Source: Bacteroidales bacterium
Lineage (GTDB): Bacteria; Bacteroidota; Bacteroidia; Bacteroidales; F082
Reading direction: 5' to 3'
Assembly (NCBI GenBank): GCA_017428285.1
Contig: JAFRRE010000174.1
Span: 1-10,803, forward strand
DNA: 10,803 nucleotides
How positions within the stretch are numbered: the stretch's first letter is position 1; each line of letters begins with the position of its first letter. Both the position numbers and the translations under genes were made by a program. A model generated the notes under the pieces. The model ran no database searches. It saw only the letters and a list, made by a program, of their open reading frames with translations, and was not told the origin of the DNA. Below are positions 1-5,635 of this stretch, piece after piece.

Positions 1-1050
1 AGTGCCCAACAGGTTCTTCGCCAAGTTGTTACCCGCAAGGATAAGCAGAGCCGCCAGCACCAAGGCCAGCCCGATATGCACCGCCGCTTCCTTGATGAGC
101 ATCCCGTAAATCTCGCGGCCGCCTGCGCCATAACACTTGCGGATGCCGATTTCCTTCGAGCGTTTCACCATCGAGGAAAGCACCACGAGAATGTAATTCA
201 TCATACTAATGAACAGCAACAGGAAAGCCACGATGGAAAGGATGATGACCATATTGTGCACCTCGGGGTCGGAAGTATGGAGCTTGTCGAAAGGCACCAG
301 AAGATAGCGCAACTGTCTGCCTTTTTCAGTCTTCATTTTCTCCAAGTCTTGGTGTGTGGCTTGCATCTTGTGGATAGCCTCTTCAAGCGAATGGGGGTCG
401 ATACCTTTTTGCAATTTGACAAAACTGGTGTAACGCTCATTGCCGATCCAGTTTTCAAGGCTTCCCTTGCTCATCCAATTGATGGAATACACCACATCAA
501 AAGGAAGCGATATGTTTTTAGGTAGGTCATCAAACACAGCCTCCACGGTGTAAACATCTTTGTCGTTCTCGACATGTACAATCTTTCCGAGGCATGCCTC
601 AACACCACCAAGGTTCTCTGCGAAAGATTTTGAAATGGCGATGTGTTCCTTCGATATCAAGACCTTTTCGATGTCGCCTGCAATGATAGGGATGGAAAAC
701 ACCTTGAAGAAGCACGAGTCGGCCATAATGGCGGCTCCTTCGAAAAGGATTTGGCCTTCCTCGTTCGTGTAATTGGTTTTGTTCCAAGTCTGGTCCACGA
801 TGCGAGTGGCTTCCTCCACGCCCGGCACTTCGGCCTTGAAGCTTGGAGCTATGGCCCCGCTGACACGCGGAAACACATTCACGCCTTCGGAACTCGTGGT
901 CTCCATTTGGATACAATAGATGCGGCCCACATCCTTATAGAAACTGTCGTACGACAGCTCGAAGCACACCTTGGCAATCAGCACGATGCCAATGGCGAGA
1001 CCTATGCCTAAGGAAAGGATTTTGGTGAGTGTGTCTTTGAATCTATTCAT
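1..1050 (-). CDS. MacB/FtsX-type ABC transporter permease P4, N-terminal part (3' end outside window)
   Basis: The frame is open for 350 codons from the ATG at 1048-1050 and leaves the window without a stop. The start is fixed by the 8-nt-periodic leader that ends exactly at this ATG, as at the other four genes. Residues about 10-30 form a first membrane segment. Residues about 40-260 form a periplasmic MacB_PCD-like domain. A second membrane segment (about 267-289) is followed by RSKEIGIRKCYGA at about 297-309, the FtsX-family cytoplasmic motif thought to contact the ATPase. A third segment starts near 321. The relatives in this window are about 780 residues, so roughly half is probably missing here. 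It is closest to P2: 32 consecutive residues near the N-terminus are identical. It is probably the third gene of the P3-fusion protein-P4 unit. It has no ATPase domain. The family is clear but the substrate is unknown. Confidence 0.9.
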   Translation of the reverse strand, partial: MNRFKDTLTKILSLGIGLAIGIVLIAKVCFELSYDSFYKDVGRIYCIQMETTSSEGVNVFPRVSGAIAPSFKAEVPGVEEATRIVDQTWNKTNYTNEEGQILFEGAAIMADSCFFKVFSIPIIAGDIEKVLISKEHIAISKSFAENLGGVEACLGKIVHVENDKDVYTVEAVFDDLPKNISLPFDVVYSINWMSKGSLENWIGNERYTSFVKLQKGIDPHSLEEAIHKMQATHQDLEKMKTEKGRQLRYLLVPFDKLHTSDPEVHNMVIILSIVAFLLLFISMMNYILVVLSSMVKRSKEIGIRKCYGAGGREIYGMLIKEAAVHIGLALVLAALLILAGNNLAKNLLGT

Positions 1051-1090
1051 ATTGTTGAATTGTTGATTGTTGAACTGTTTAATTGTTTGT
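1051..1090 (-). repeat. 8-nt periodic leader L1, upstream of P4
   Basis: Read on the minus strand this is AAACAATT, AAACAGTT, CAACAATC, AACAATTC, AACAAT and then the ATG of P4: four 8-nt units plus a partial one. It is A-rich, almost G-free and has no Shine-Dalgarno site. Unstructured A-rich leaders favour initiation in Bacteroidota, so it may act as a translation leader (inference). It abuts element E copy 1. Confidence 0.75.
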
Positions 1091-1242
1091 TCACAAAACC
1101 TACAAAACCCTCAAAACCTTTTTCCTTGGTTGGGGAAAGCGGCCAACTGGCATGCTTTCCGGCGGCAACCCAGTTGGGTGCCGCCGCACGCTTCTCTTTG
1201 GACTTTTTCATCATGTTTTGCATTGTTTTGTTTGTTTTGTGA
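1091..1242. repeat. Intergenic element E, copy 1 (MITE/REP-like)
   Basis: This 152-bp element fills the space between the stop codon of the fusion protein gene (1243-1245) and leader L1. The ends are inverted repeats starting TCACAAAAC, each built from CAAAAC units spaced 9-10 bp apart. The core has two adjacent hairpins: GGAAAGC/GCTTTCC (1134-1140/1154-1160) enclosing GCCA/TGGC, and GGCGGC/GCCGCC (1161-1166/1180-1185) extended by ACCC/GGGT. Compared with copies 2 and 3 it is clearly diverged, but the stem is kept by a paired change: a C70-G77 pair (positions 1170 and 1177) replaces G-C at 8119 and 8126. There is no T-tract after the hairpins, so it does not look like a standard terminator. 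Confidence 0.8.
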
Positions 1243-2511
1243 TTAAAACACCAGCACTTCACTCTCTCCAAAGTTGTCATACGAAGAAGTAATCACCCTC
1301 TCGCCAGCTTCAAGGCCTTCGACGACCTCATAATACTGCGGGTTCTGTCGCCCAATCTTGATGTCGCGGCGCGTGGCCTTGTTGCCGTCGGGCGAGAGCA
1401 CATAAATCCACTTGCCACCGGTCTTTTGGTAGAAGGCACCACGCGGGATGAGCACCGCCTCCACGGGCTGGCCGAGTTGCAGGTTGAGGTAATAAGTCTG
1501 ACCGCTGCGGATGTTTTCTGGCTGCTGCTCCATGAATTTGAAGTCGGCCTTGAACTTGCCGTCGCGCACCTCGGGATACACTTTTCTAATCTGCGCCTGA
1601 TACCGCTCGCTTTGCCGCTCAAAGGTGGCCTCCAAACCTGGAGTGATGCGGTCGATGTAATGCTCATCGATCTGGGCCTCAATCTTATAACTATCGAGGT
1701 TGTTGATTTGCCCGATCTTGGAGCCTGCGCCCACCGATTGACCGAGGACAACATCCAACAGGCCCAACTCGCCATCGATGGGTGCCTTGATGGTGAGATT
1801 GTCCTTGCGGCGGCGAATCATCATCATGTTGACGCGCATGTTTTCGAGGCTCTCGCGCATTCGGTCGATTTCCACCGAGCGGTGAAGGCTGTCCTGCTTG
1901 GCGCGGTTCTCCACCAGCTTCAGGCGGCTGTTCGAGAGCGTGAAGTCCTCCTCGGCCTTCAGGAAGTCCTCGCGGGCGATGAGGCCGTCGTCGTAGAGCG
2001 ACTTCTGCGCTTCGTAGGTACGGCGGTTACGTTGCACTTCCATCTGCAGCTGCAGTTTCTCCTGCTCCACGCTCAACTTCTGTTGTTCCATCTGAATCAT
2101 GGTGTTGCGCAGGATGTTCTCCTTCTCGGCGAGGTCGGCCTCAGAGGAGAGGATTTGCATATCCAGGTTCTCGTTGCTCAAAATAAGAATGACATCACCC
2201 GCCTTGACACGGCTGCCTTCCTCGGTGACGATCTGTTGCACCACGCCGCCTTCCAAAGGGCTGATTTGGATGGTCGTCATCGGCGCGACCTGTCCGCTGA
2301 TGCGGATGTAGTCGTTGAACTCGCCCGAGGTGACGGTGCTCACGGTGATGTTGTCCGCGTCGATGCGGAGTTTCTTCGAGTCGTCCCTGAAGATGAGCCA
2401 GAGGATGAAGACAAGGAGCAACGCCCCGCCCCAAAACGGCAGTGCCTTCTTGGTGAACGCCAGCGCGAGGCCTTTTTTCTTTTCGATTTTACGATCCATT
2501 GAGTGTTCCAT
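1243..2511 (-). CDS. HlyD/MacA-family periplasmic membrane fusion protein
   Basis: This 422-residue protein is the periplasmic adaptor of a tripartite efflux or ABC export system, linking inner-membrane permease to an outer-membrane TolC-like channel. A basic N-terminus is followed by one membrane anchor (about 25-41). The first lipoyl half is GVVQQIVTEEGSRVKAGDVI (about 89-108). A long charged coiled-coil hairpin spans about 117-237. The second lipoyl half is LTIKAPIDGELGLLDVVLG (about 239-257). A beta-barrel (about 275-350) and a membrane-proximal domain ending in EGLEAGERVITS (about 398-409) follow. There is no lipobox, so it is anchored by the helix rather than by lipid. The first ATG (2509-2511) is chosen over Met5 because the periodic leader ends exactly there. 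It lies between P3 and P4, probably co-transcribed. Family assignment is firm; the cargo is unknown. The gene is complete and of usual length. Confidence 0.95.
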   Translation of the reverse strand: MEHSMDRKIEKKKGLALAFTKKALPFWGGALLLVFILWLIFRDDSKKLRIDADNITVSTVTSGEFNDYIRISGQVAPMTTIQISPLEGGVVQQIVTEEGSRVKAGDVILILSNENLDMQILSSEADLAEKENILRNTMIQMEQQKLSVEQEKLQLQMEVQRNRRTYEAQKSLYDDGLIAREDFLKAEEDFTLSNSRLKLVENRAKQDSLHRSVEIDRMRESLENMRVNMMMIRRRKDNLTIKAPIDGELGLLDVVLGQSVGAGSKIGQINNLDSYKIEAQIDEHYIDRITPGLEATFERQSERYQAQIRKVYPEVRDGKFKADFKFMEQQPENIRSGQTYYLNLQLGQPVEAVLIPRGAFYQKTGGKWIYVLSPDGNKATRRDIKIGRQNPQYYEVVEGLEAGERVITSSYDNFGESEVLVF

Positions 2512-2551
2512 ATTGTTGAAGTGTTGATTGTTTAACTGTTTAATTGTTTGT
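2512..2551 (-). repeat. 8-nt periodic leader L2, upstream of the fusion protein gene
   Basis: On the minus strand the units are AAACAATT, AAACAGTT, AAACAATC, AACACTTC, AACAAT, then ATG. All 40 positions are identical to leader L3 at 5104-5143, although the genes they precede (fusion protein and permease) are unrelated. Confidence 0.8.
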
Positions 2552-2563
2552 ATTCAGTTGTTT

Positions 2564-2728
2564 AACTACGGATTTCGCGGATTTTACAGATTTGTTCCCG
2601 TAAATTTTGGGACGCAAGCGTCCGATGAGTACGGATGGCTGCCACCGGTAGGAATCCGTAACAATTTGGGCACTTGTGCCTTCCAAATTTCTTGTCGGCC
2701 ATCCGTTTAATCCGTGCAATCCGTAGTT
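2564..2728. repeat. Intergenic element B (MITE-like, 9-bp-unit inverted repeats)
   Basis: The 28-bp ends at 2564-2591 and 2701-2728 are inverted repeats of each other (23 of 28 positions match). Each end is itself three 9-bp units of form CGGATTNNN (or ATCCGTNNN in the other orientation). Between them are three hairpins: GGACGC-AA-GCGTCC (2610-2623), TACGGAT/ATCCGTA (2630-2636/2654-2660), and GCAC-TT-GTGC (2670-2679) inside AATTTGG/CCAAATT (2663-2669/2683-2689). No ORF of note is inside. ATCCGT-type repeats are widespread between genes in Bacteroidota genomes (general knowledge). No clear target-site duplication is visible. Confidence 0.75.
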
Positions 2729-2738
2729 TCTGATTATT

Positions 2739-2769
2739 CATTGTTTTGTGGGTTTTGATTGTTTTGTGA
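2739..2769. repeat. Remnant end of element E
   Basis: Read on the minus strand it starts TCACAAAAC and carries three CAAAAC units at 9-bp spacing, like one terminus of element E. It sits 6 bp from the stop codon of P3, the position E ends occupy next to P1 and the fusion protein gene. The hairpin core and the other terminus are absent, and element B occupies that space. This looks like a broken E or one replaced by B. Confidence 0.6.
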
Positions 2770-2775
2770 TAAACG

Positions 2776-5103
2776 CTATTCCTTCTTCAACACCGTAGCT
2801 GGATTAGCCCGTGCCGTTTTGATGCTTTGCCAAATGACTGACAGGAACGCCATCAGCACGACGGCAAGCACGGCCAAAGCGAAAATCCACCACGAGAGGC
2901 TGATGCGGTGCGTGTATTCCTCAAGCCAACGGTGCATAATGAACCAGGCCACGGGAATGCCAATCAGTGCAGCCACAGCCACCATCTTCATGAAGTTCAG
3001 CACCAACTCGCGCAACACGCCGCCATAGTCGGCGCCAAAAACTTTCTTCACCGCCACAGCACGACGCTCCTGCTGCATGTAGTAGGAACTCATTGCAAAC
3101 AAGCCCAAGGCCGAAACGAGCATCGAAAGCAGAGTGAAAATCAGGATGATGCGAAGCATCCTGCTCTCGCCAGCAAAAAAGGCTTCAATCATGTCCTCAA
3201 GGTAAAGCGCTTCAAAACTCTTGTCAGGAAACAGCTCTTTAGTCACTTGTTCCAAACGGTCGAGAGCCGCCTTGTGGTCACCGGTGGTCTTCACCAACAA
3301 TTTCCATGGAAAATCGTCATCGGGATTCTCACCTCGATTGTTAATCAAGGCCGCCGACTGCTGCATTTCCAAAGGCCAAATCTTGAAATCGTAGTATATG
3401 CCACCTATTTCATAGGTTTTTCCGTCTTTATGCCTAAATTCCGTCACCGTCTCGTCTATACCAATTTGGCCGAAAGCATATTCATTGAGCCAATAAGACC
3501 CAGGGATATGGTTGTCCTGTTTAGCGCGAAGGCCCAAGATGTCGAAATAATGCTGGTCGCCTTGTATTTGCTGGAACGAGACCCAATTGCCGTTTTCCAC
3601 CTCCATCGTCCAATTGTTGGTGCCCAACAACGGCGTACCGTCACCTTGCCCCACGTCTTCTACAAACGGCTCAGCACGATAGGCATCCAACAAGGCCTTG
3701 ATTTCGCCCGTCTTGCCGTACACATTGTCTATGACCAAAATGTCTTTCGTATTGTAGCCCAAATCGGCGGTTATCAGGTGCCGCGTTTGCAAGTAAAGGG
3801 TCAAAGCCGAAACAAGCATCACCACAGTCACGGCATTCTGCACCACGATGATGACAGGACCATAAACCGTCTTGGTCTTCACCCGCAACGACCCGCGCAC
3901 AATCTCGATGGGCTGCACTTTTTGAATCATCAAAGCGGGAACAAGCCCGGCAAGGAAACCCAAAAGAAGCACGAATCCAATGACAATCAACACATTGACC
4001 GTATCGACCGCTCCGAAAACCGAGATATCGTAGTGCAATAGCTCAGAAGCGGCAGGCGCAAGAGCTTCAGCCAAAAGAACCGCCAAGCCCATCGCCAAAG
4101 CACAAAGCACAGTGCTTTCGCCTATCATTTTCAAGAAAATGCCTGCCTTTGTTGCCCCAACGAGCCTCCGCGTGGCCATTTCCTTGGCGCGAAAACCGAT
4201 GAGTGCAGTGGAAAGATTCAAATAGTTGAGTATGGCGAACAACAAAAGCATCAGGCACATGGCCAATAATAGGTTCACAAAAAAGCGGTTGCCCAAACTC
4301 ACAGTGGCTGTATGATCCTGTGCTCCTTCTTTAAGGAAATACACCTCACGCAGCGGGATGATGCGCACCTCGTCATACTTTTGCTTATAAACCCAGAAGT
4401 TTTCCTCGCACCAAGCCAAAATGTCGTCGTGGCGAGCCTGCAAATCCGCACCCGGATAAGTCATCACGAAGCAGACACCTCCGCCGCCACCATTGCTCAT
4501 GCGCTCATTGTTGGCCGGGTTGATAATCGGCATCAAATTGCCATGTCCCAACACATCGGGCGCGTTGATGATGCTGTTGCCGAAGTCTTTGAAAACGCCG
4601 CATACCACCATGGGGTAGCCATCGTTTCTTTCCAGTATGATTTGTCGCCCGATGGGGTCTTTGTCGCCGAAATGCGCGTTGGCAAACGCCTCGCTCACCA
4701 TACAACGGTCACCTGATATTTTCCAATCGGCCTTCGAGCCTTTCACAAGGTCGTAGCTGAACATCTCGAAGAAACACGAGTCCGCAAAGGTGAGGCTACC
4801 ATAGACGGTCTCGCCGTCAATGCTAAACTCCTCATTGAAAGAATAGTTACAAACCGCGCACGATTTCTCAATTTCGGGGAATTGGTTGCGCAAGTGCTTG
4901 TCTAACCAATAGCCCATATTGAGGCTTTCCTCGTTGGTGATGACAAAAATTCTGTCAGCGTTTTCTTGGAAGGCGTCGGTGGAGAGTTGTTTCTGCACAT
5001 ACACGGCCAAGAGCAGCACGAATGCCATTGAGATGGTCAAGCCTAAAAGATTGATGAGGGCGTAAAGTTTGTTCCGTTTCAAAAAATTGAAAAATGATTT
5101 CAT
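2776..5103 (-). CDS. MacB/FtsX-type ABC transporter permease P3, fused double permease
   Basis: This 775-residue inner-membrane permease consists of two MacB/FtsX halves in one chain. Predicted membrane segments lie at about 15-37, 274-296, 330-346, 370-394 (half 1) and 416-437, 651-671, 705-722, 737-757 (half 2). Periplasmic domains span about 40-270 and 440-645. Both halves carry the FtsX cytoplasmic motif: RAKEMATRRLVGA (about 305-317) and ERRAVAVKKVFGA (about 679-691). The tail ends NPATVLKKE, like P1 (NPVTALKKE). The frame stays open upstream to an ATG at 5173-5175, but those extra 24 codons translate the periodic leader and begin at the predicted sigma-54 transcription start, so the ATG at 5101-5103 is used. 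A five-glycine run lies at about 205-209. It is the first gene after the sigma-54-like promoter, followed by the fusion protein and P4. It lacks an ATPase domain and must borrow one. Substrate unknown. Confidence 0.95.
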   Translation of the reverse strand: MKSFFNFLKRNKLYALINLLGLTISMAFVLLLAVYVQKQLSTDAFQENADRIFVITNEESLNMGYWLDKHLRNQFPEIEKSCAVCNYSFNEEFSIDGETVYGSLTFADSCFFEMFSYDLVKGSKADWKISGDRCMVSEAFANAHFGDKDPIGRQIILERNDGYPMVVCGVFKDFGNSIINAPDVLGHGNLMPIINPANNERMSNGGGGGVCFVMTYPGADLQARHDDILAWCEENFWVYKQKYDEVRIIPLREVYFLKEGAQDHTATVSLGNRFFVNLLLAMCLMLLLFAILNYLNLSTALIGFRAKEMATRRLVGATKAGIFLKMIGESTVLCALAMGLAVLLAEALAPAASELLHYDISVFGAVDTVNVLIVIGFVLLLGFLAGLVPALMIQKVQPIEIVRGSLRVKTKTVYGPVIIVVQNAVTVVMLVSALTLYLQTRHLITADLGYNTKDILVIDNVYGKTGEIKALLDAYRAEPFVEDVGQGDGTPLLGTNNWTMEVENGNWVSFQQIQGDQHYFDILGLRAKQDNHIPGSYWLNEYAFGQIGIDETVTEFRHKDGKTYEIGGIYYDFKIWPLEMQQSAALINNRGENPDDDFPWKLLVKTTGDHKAALDRLEQVTKELFPDKSFEALYLEDMIEAFFAGESRMLRIILIFTLLSMLVSALGLFAMSSYYMQQERRAVAVKKVFGADYGGVLRELVLNFMKMVAVAALIGIPVAWFIMHRWLEEYTHRISLSWWIFALAVLAVVLMAFLSVIWQSIKTARANPATVLKKE

Positions 5104-5143
5104 ATTGTTGAAGTGTTGATTGTTTAACTGTTTAATTGTTTGT
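5104..5143 (-). repeat. 8-nt periodic leader L3, upstream of P3
   Basis: This 40-nt leader is identical to L2 and ends at the ATG of P3. It has no stop codon in the P3 frame, so naive ORF calling extends P3 through it. It forms the last part of a predicted 72-nt 5' untranslated region. Confidence 0.8.
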
Positions 5144-5148
5144 TGAGT

Positions 5149-5161
5149 TTCCCTTCGGGAA
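5149..5161. other. Short hairpin in the predicted P3 5' untranslated region
   Basis: TTCCC-TTC-GGGAA makes a 5-bp stem with a 3-nt loop, between the predicted transcription start (about 5175) and leader L3. It is too weak to be called a terminator. It may protect the 5' end of the mRNA or be chance. Confidence 0.3.
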
Positions 5162-5184
5162 TCTATATTTATCATGCACCCTCA

Positions 5185-5202
5185 TACCAATCCTCGTGCC
5201 AA
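5185..5202 (-). promoter_or_regulatory. Candidate sigma-54 (RpoN) promoter for P3-fusion protein-P4
   Basis: On the minus strand the sequence is TTGGCACGAGGATTGGTA. The sigma-54 consensus is TTGGCACG, four bases, TTGCW. The -24 block matches at all eight positions and the spacing is exact. The -12 block has TTGG where TTGC is expected, which is the one real defect. The predicted start is an A near 5175, giving a 72-nt leader before P3. Two enhancer-like dyads lie upstream at the distance usual for such promoters. No equally good TAnnTTTG promoter was found on this strand in the gap. Confidence 0.6.
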
Positions 5203-5253
5203 ACTTGCAAATCAATAATAATCAACAAAATACAAAAACAGCTATTTTACAAA

Positions 5254-5293
5254 GTGTAACGTTTTTTTACAGTGGTGTAAAGAAACTTTACAG
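5254..5293. promoter_or_regulatory. Two tandem dyad sites GTGTAA-N7-TTACAG, likely activator (enhancer) sites
   Basis: Site 1 is 5254-5272 (GTGTAACGTTTTTTTACAG) and site 2 is 5275-5293 (GTGTAAAGAAACTTTACAG). Both have the same outer bases and the same 7-nt spacer length while the spacers differ. The centres, 5263 and 5284, are 21 bp apart, two helical turns, so both face the same side. Relative to the predicted start near 5175 they lie at about -88 and -109. This is the layout of NtrC-class activator sites. Their regulator is not in the window. Confidence 0.6.
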
Positions 5294-5325
5294 TTGCTTT
5301 TACACTTTAATTTGTGAGCAGATTT

Positions 5326-5370
5326 GAAAAAGTGTATCTTTTCAACCTAAATACTACCGAAAAAGTGTAT
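5326..5370. repeat. Direct repeat GAAAAAGTGTAT, two copies
   Basis: Identical 12-bp copies at 5326-5337 and 5359-5370 start 33 bp apart, about three helical turns. Each contains GTGTA, the half-site seen in the dyads at 5254-5293, so they could be weaker sites for the same activator. Their function is not shown by the sequence. Confidence 0.45.
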
Positions 5371-5385
5371 AAAAAAAAGAGTTTC

Positions 5386-5476
5386 TTGGCTAAATCTCAT
5401 AAAAATATCGAGATTACGCCAGAATTCTACAACAAAGTTGGCGCAATCTCATTTTTTTTGTAACTTTGCGCCAACT
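5386..5476. promoter_or_regulatory. Cluster of related TTGGC-NN-AATCTCAT sites, direct and inverted
   Basis: There are four related blocks. TTGGCTAAATCTCAT at 5386-5400 and TTGGCGCAATCTCAT at 5438-5452 share 13 of 15 bases. GAGATTACGCC at 5410-5420 is an inverted copy of GGCGCAATCTC at 5440-5450 (one mismatch, 19-bp spacer). AGTTGGCGCAA at 5436-5446 and TTGCGCCAACT at 5466-5476 are perfect inverted arms, also with a 19-bp spacer. The last pair brackets a + strand promoter, so an operator is a likely role; a mobile-element end is an alternative. Confidence 0.5.
5438..5468 (+). promoter_or_regulatory. Candidate Bacteroidota vegetative promoter, + strand
   Basis: A -7 box TAACTTTG at 5461-5468 fits the Bacteroidota TAnnTTTG consensus. 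A TTGG at 5438-5441 sits 19 bp upstream, at the -33 position. The spacer is T-rich. It points to the small ORF at 5487-5621. It overlaps the perfect inverted repeat 5436-5446/5466-5476, which would suit repression by a bound protein. Confidence 0.5.
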
Positions 5477-5486
5477 CGCACGCAGA

Positions 5487-5621
5487 ATGCGTATCTTCCG
5501 AAAGGTCACCAAAACGCGGAAGTCATTGCTACCAGCGTTTATCACCCCAAACGGACTACTGGATAACATGTACTCGCGGAAAGTATCACGTGAGGTAAAA
5601 GGCGATGCGTTGTTTAGTTAG
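5487..5621 (+). pseudogene. 44-codon ORF, possible C-terminal remnant of an AAA-type ATPase gene
   Basis: The ORF runs ATG to TAG and starts MRIFRKVTKTRKSLLPAF. It then continues FITPNGLLDNMYSRKVSREV and ends DALFS. The pattern of ITPNGL, a short gap, MYS, basic residues and a final D-x-LF resembles, from memory, the extreme C-terminus of the large single-gene ATPase families (ATPase_2/DUF234 or DUF4143 type) common in Bacteroidota. Nothing else of such a protein is present, so an internal deletion leaving promoter and tail is the simplest reading. It is the only candidate gene on the + strand and converges on P2, whose stop is 10 bp away. It could instead be a genuine small protein or chance. 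Confidence 0.4.
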
Positions 5622-5635
5622 TCACTATTAACTAA
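5614..5635. terminator. Weak hairpin between converging ends
   Basis: TTAGTTA and TAACTAA form a 7-bp stem with an 8-nt loop, spanning the stop codons of the + strand ORF and of P2. It is A/T-rich with no strong T-tract, so it would be a poor terminator. It is listed because its position between converging genes fits. Confidence 0.25.

Noticed and set aside
1051..1090. Periodic leaders as a CRISPR-like or satellite array
   Set aside because: Units are only 8 nt, four or five per locus, without spacers, and always end at an ATG.
1426..2502. 358-codon + strand ORF opposite the fusion protein gene
   Set aside because: It is an antisense shadow of a clear HlyD-family gene. It is rich in His, Leu and Val runs typical of reverse-strand reading and has no recognisable domain.
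2669..2686. TTTGGGCAC near element B as a second sigma-54 promoter
   Set aside because: The GG-to-GC spacing and the -12 block do not fit, and the bases are explained by the third hairpin of element B.
2908..4041. 377-codon + strand ORF opposite P3
   Set aside because: It is fully inside P3 on the other strand, His/Gln-rich, without domain or promoter. The same holds for the 226-codon ORF at 9296-9976.
5276..5305. TTACAC at 5300-5305 as a third dyad
   Set aside because: No matching GTGTAA half lies at the 7-nt spacing, so it is at most a lone half-site.
5136..5327. 63-codon + strand ORF in the P3 upstream region
   Set aside because: It overlaps the leader, the sigma-54-like promoter and the dyads, is A/T-rich, and shows no protein-like pattern.
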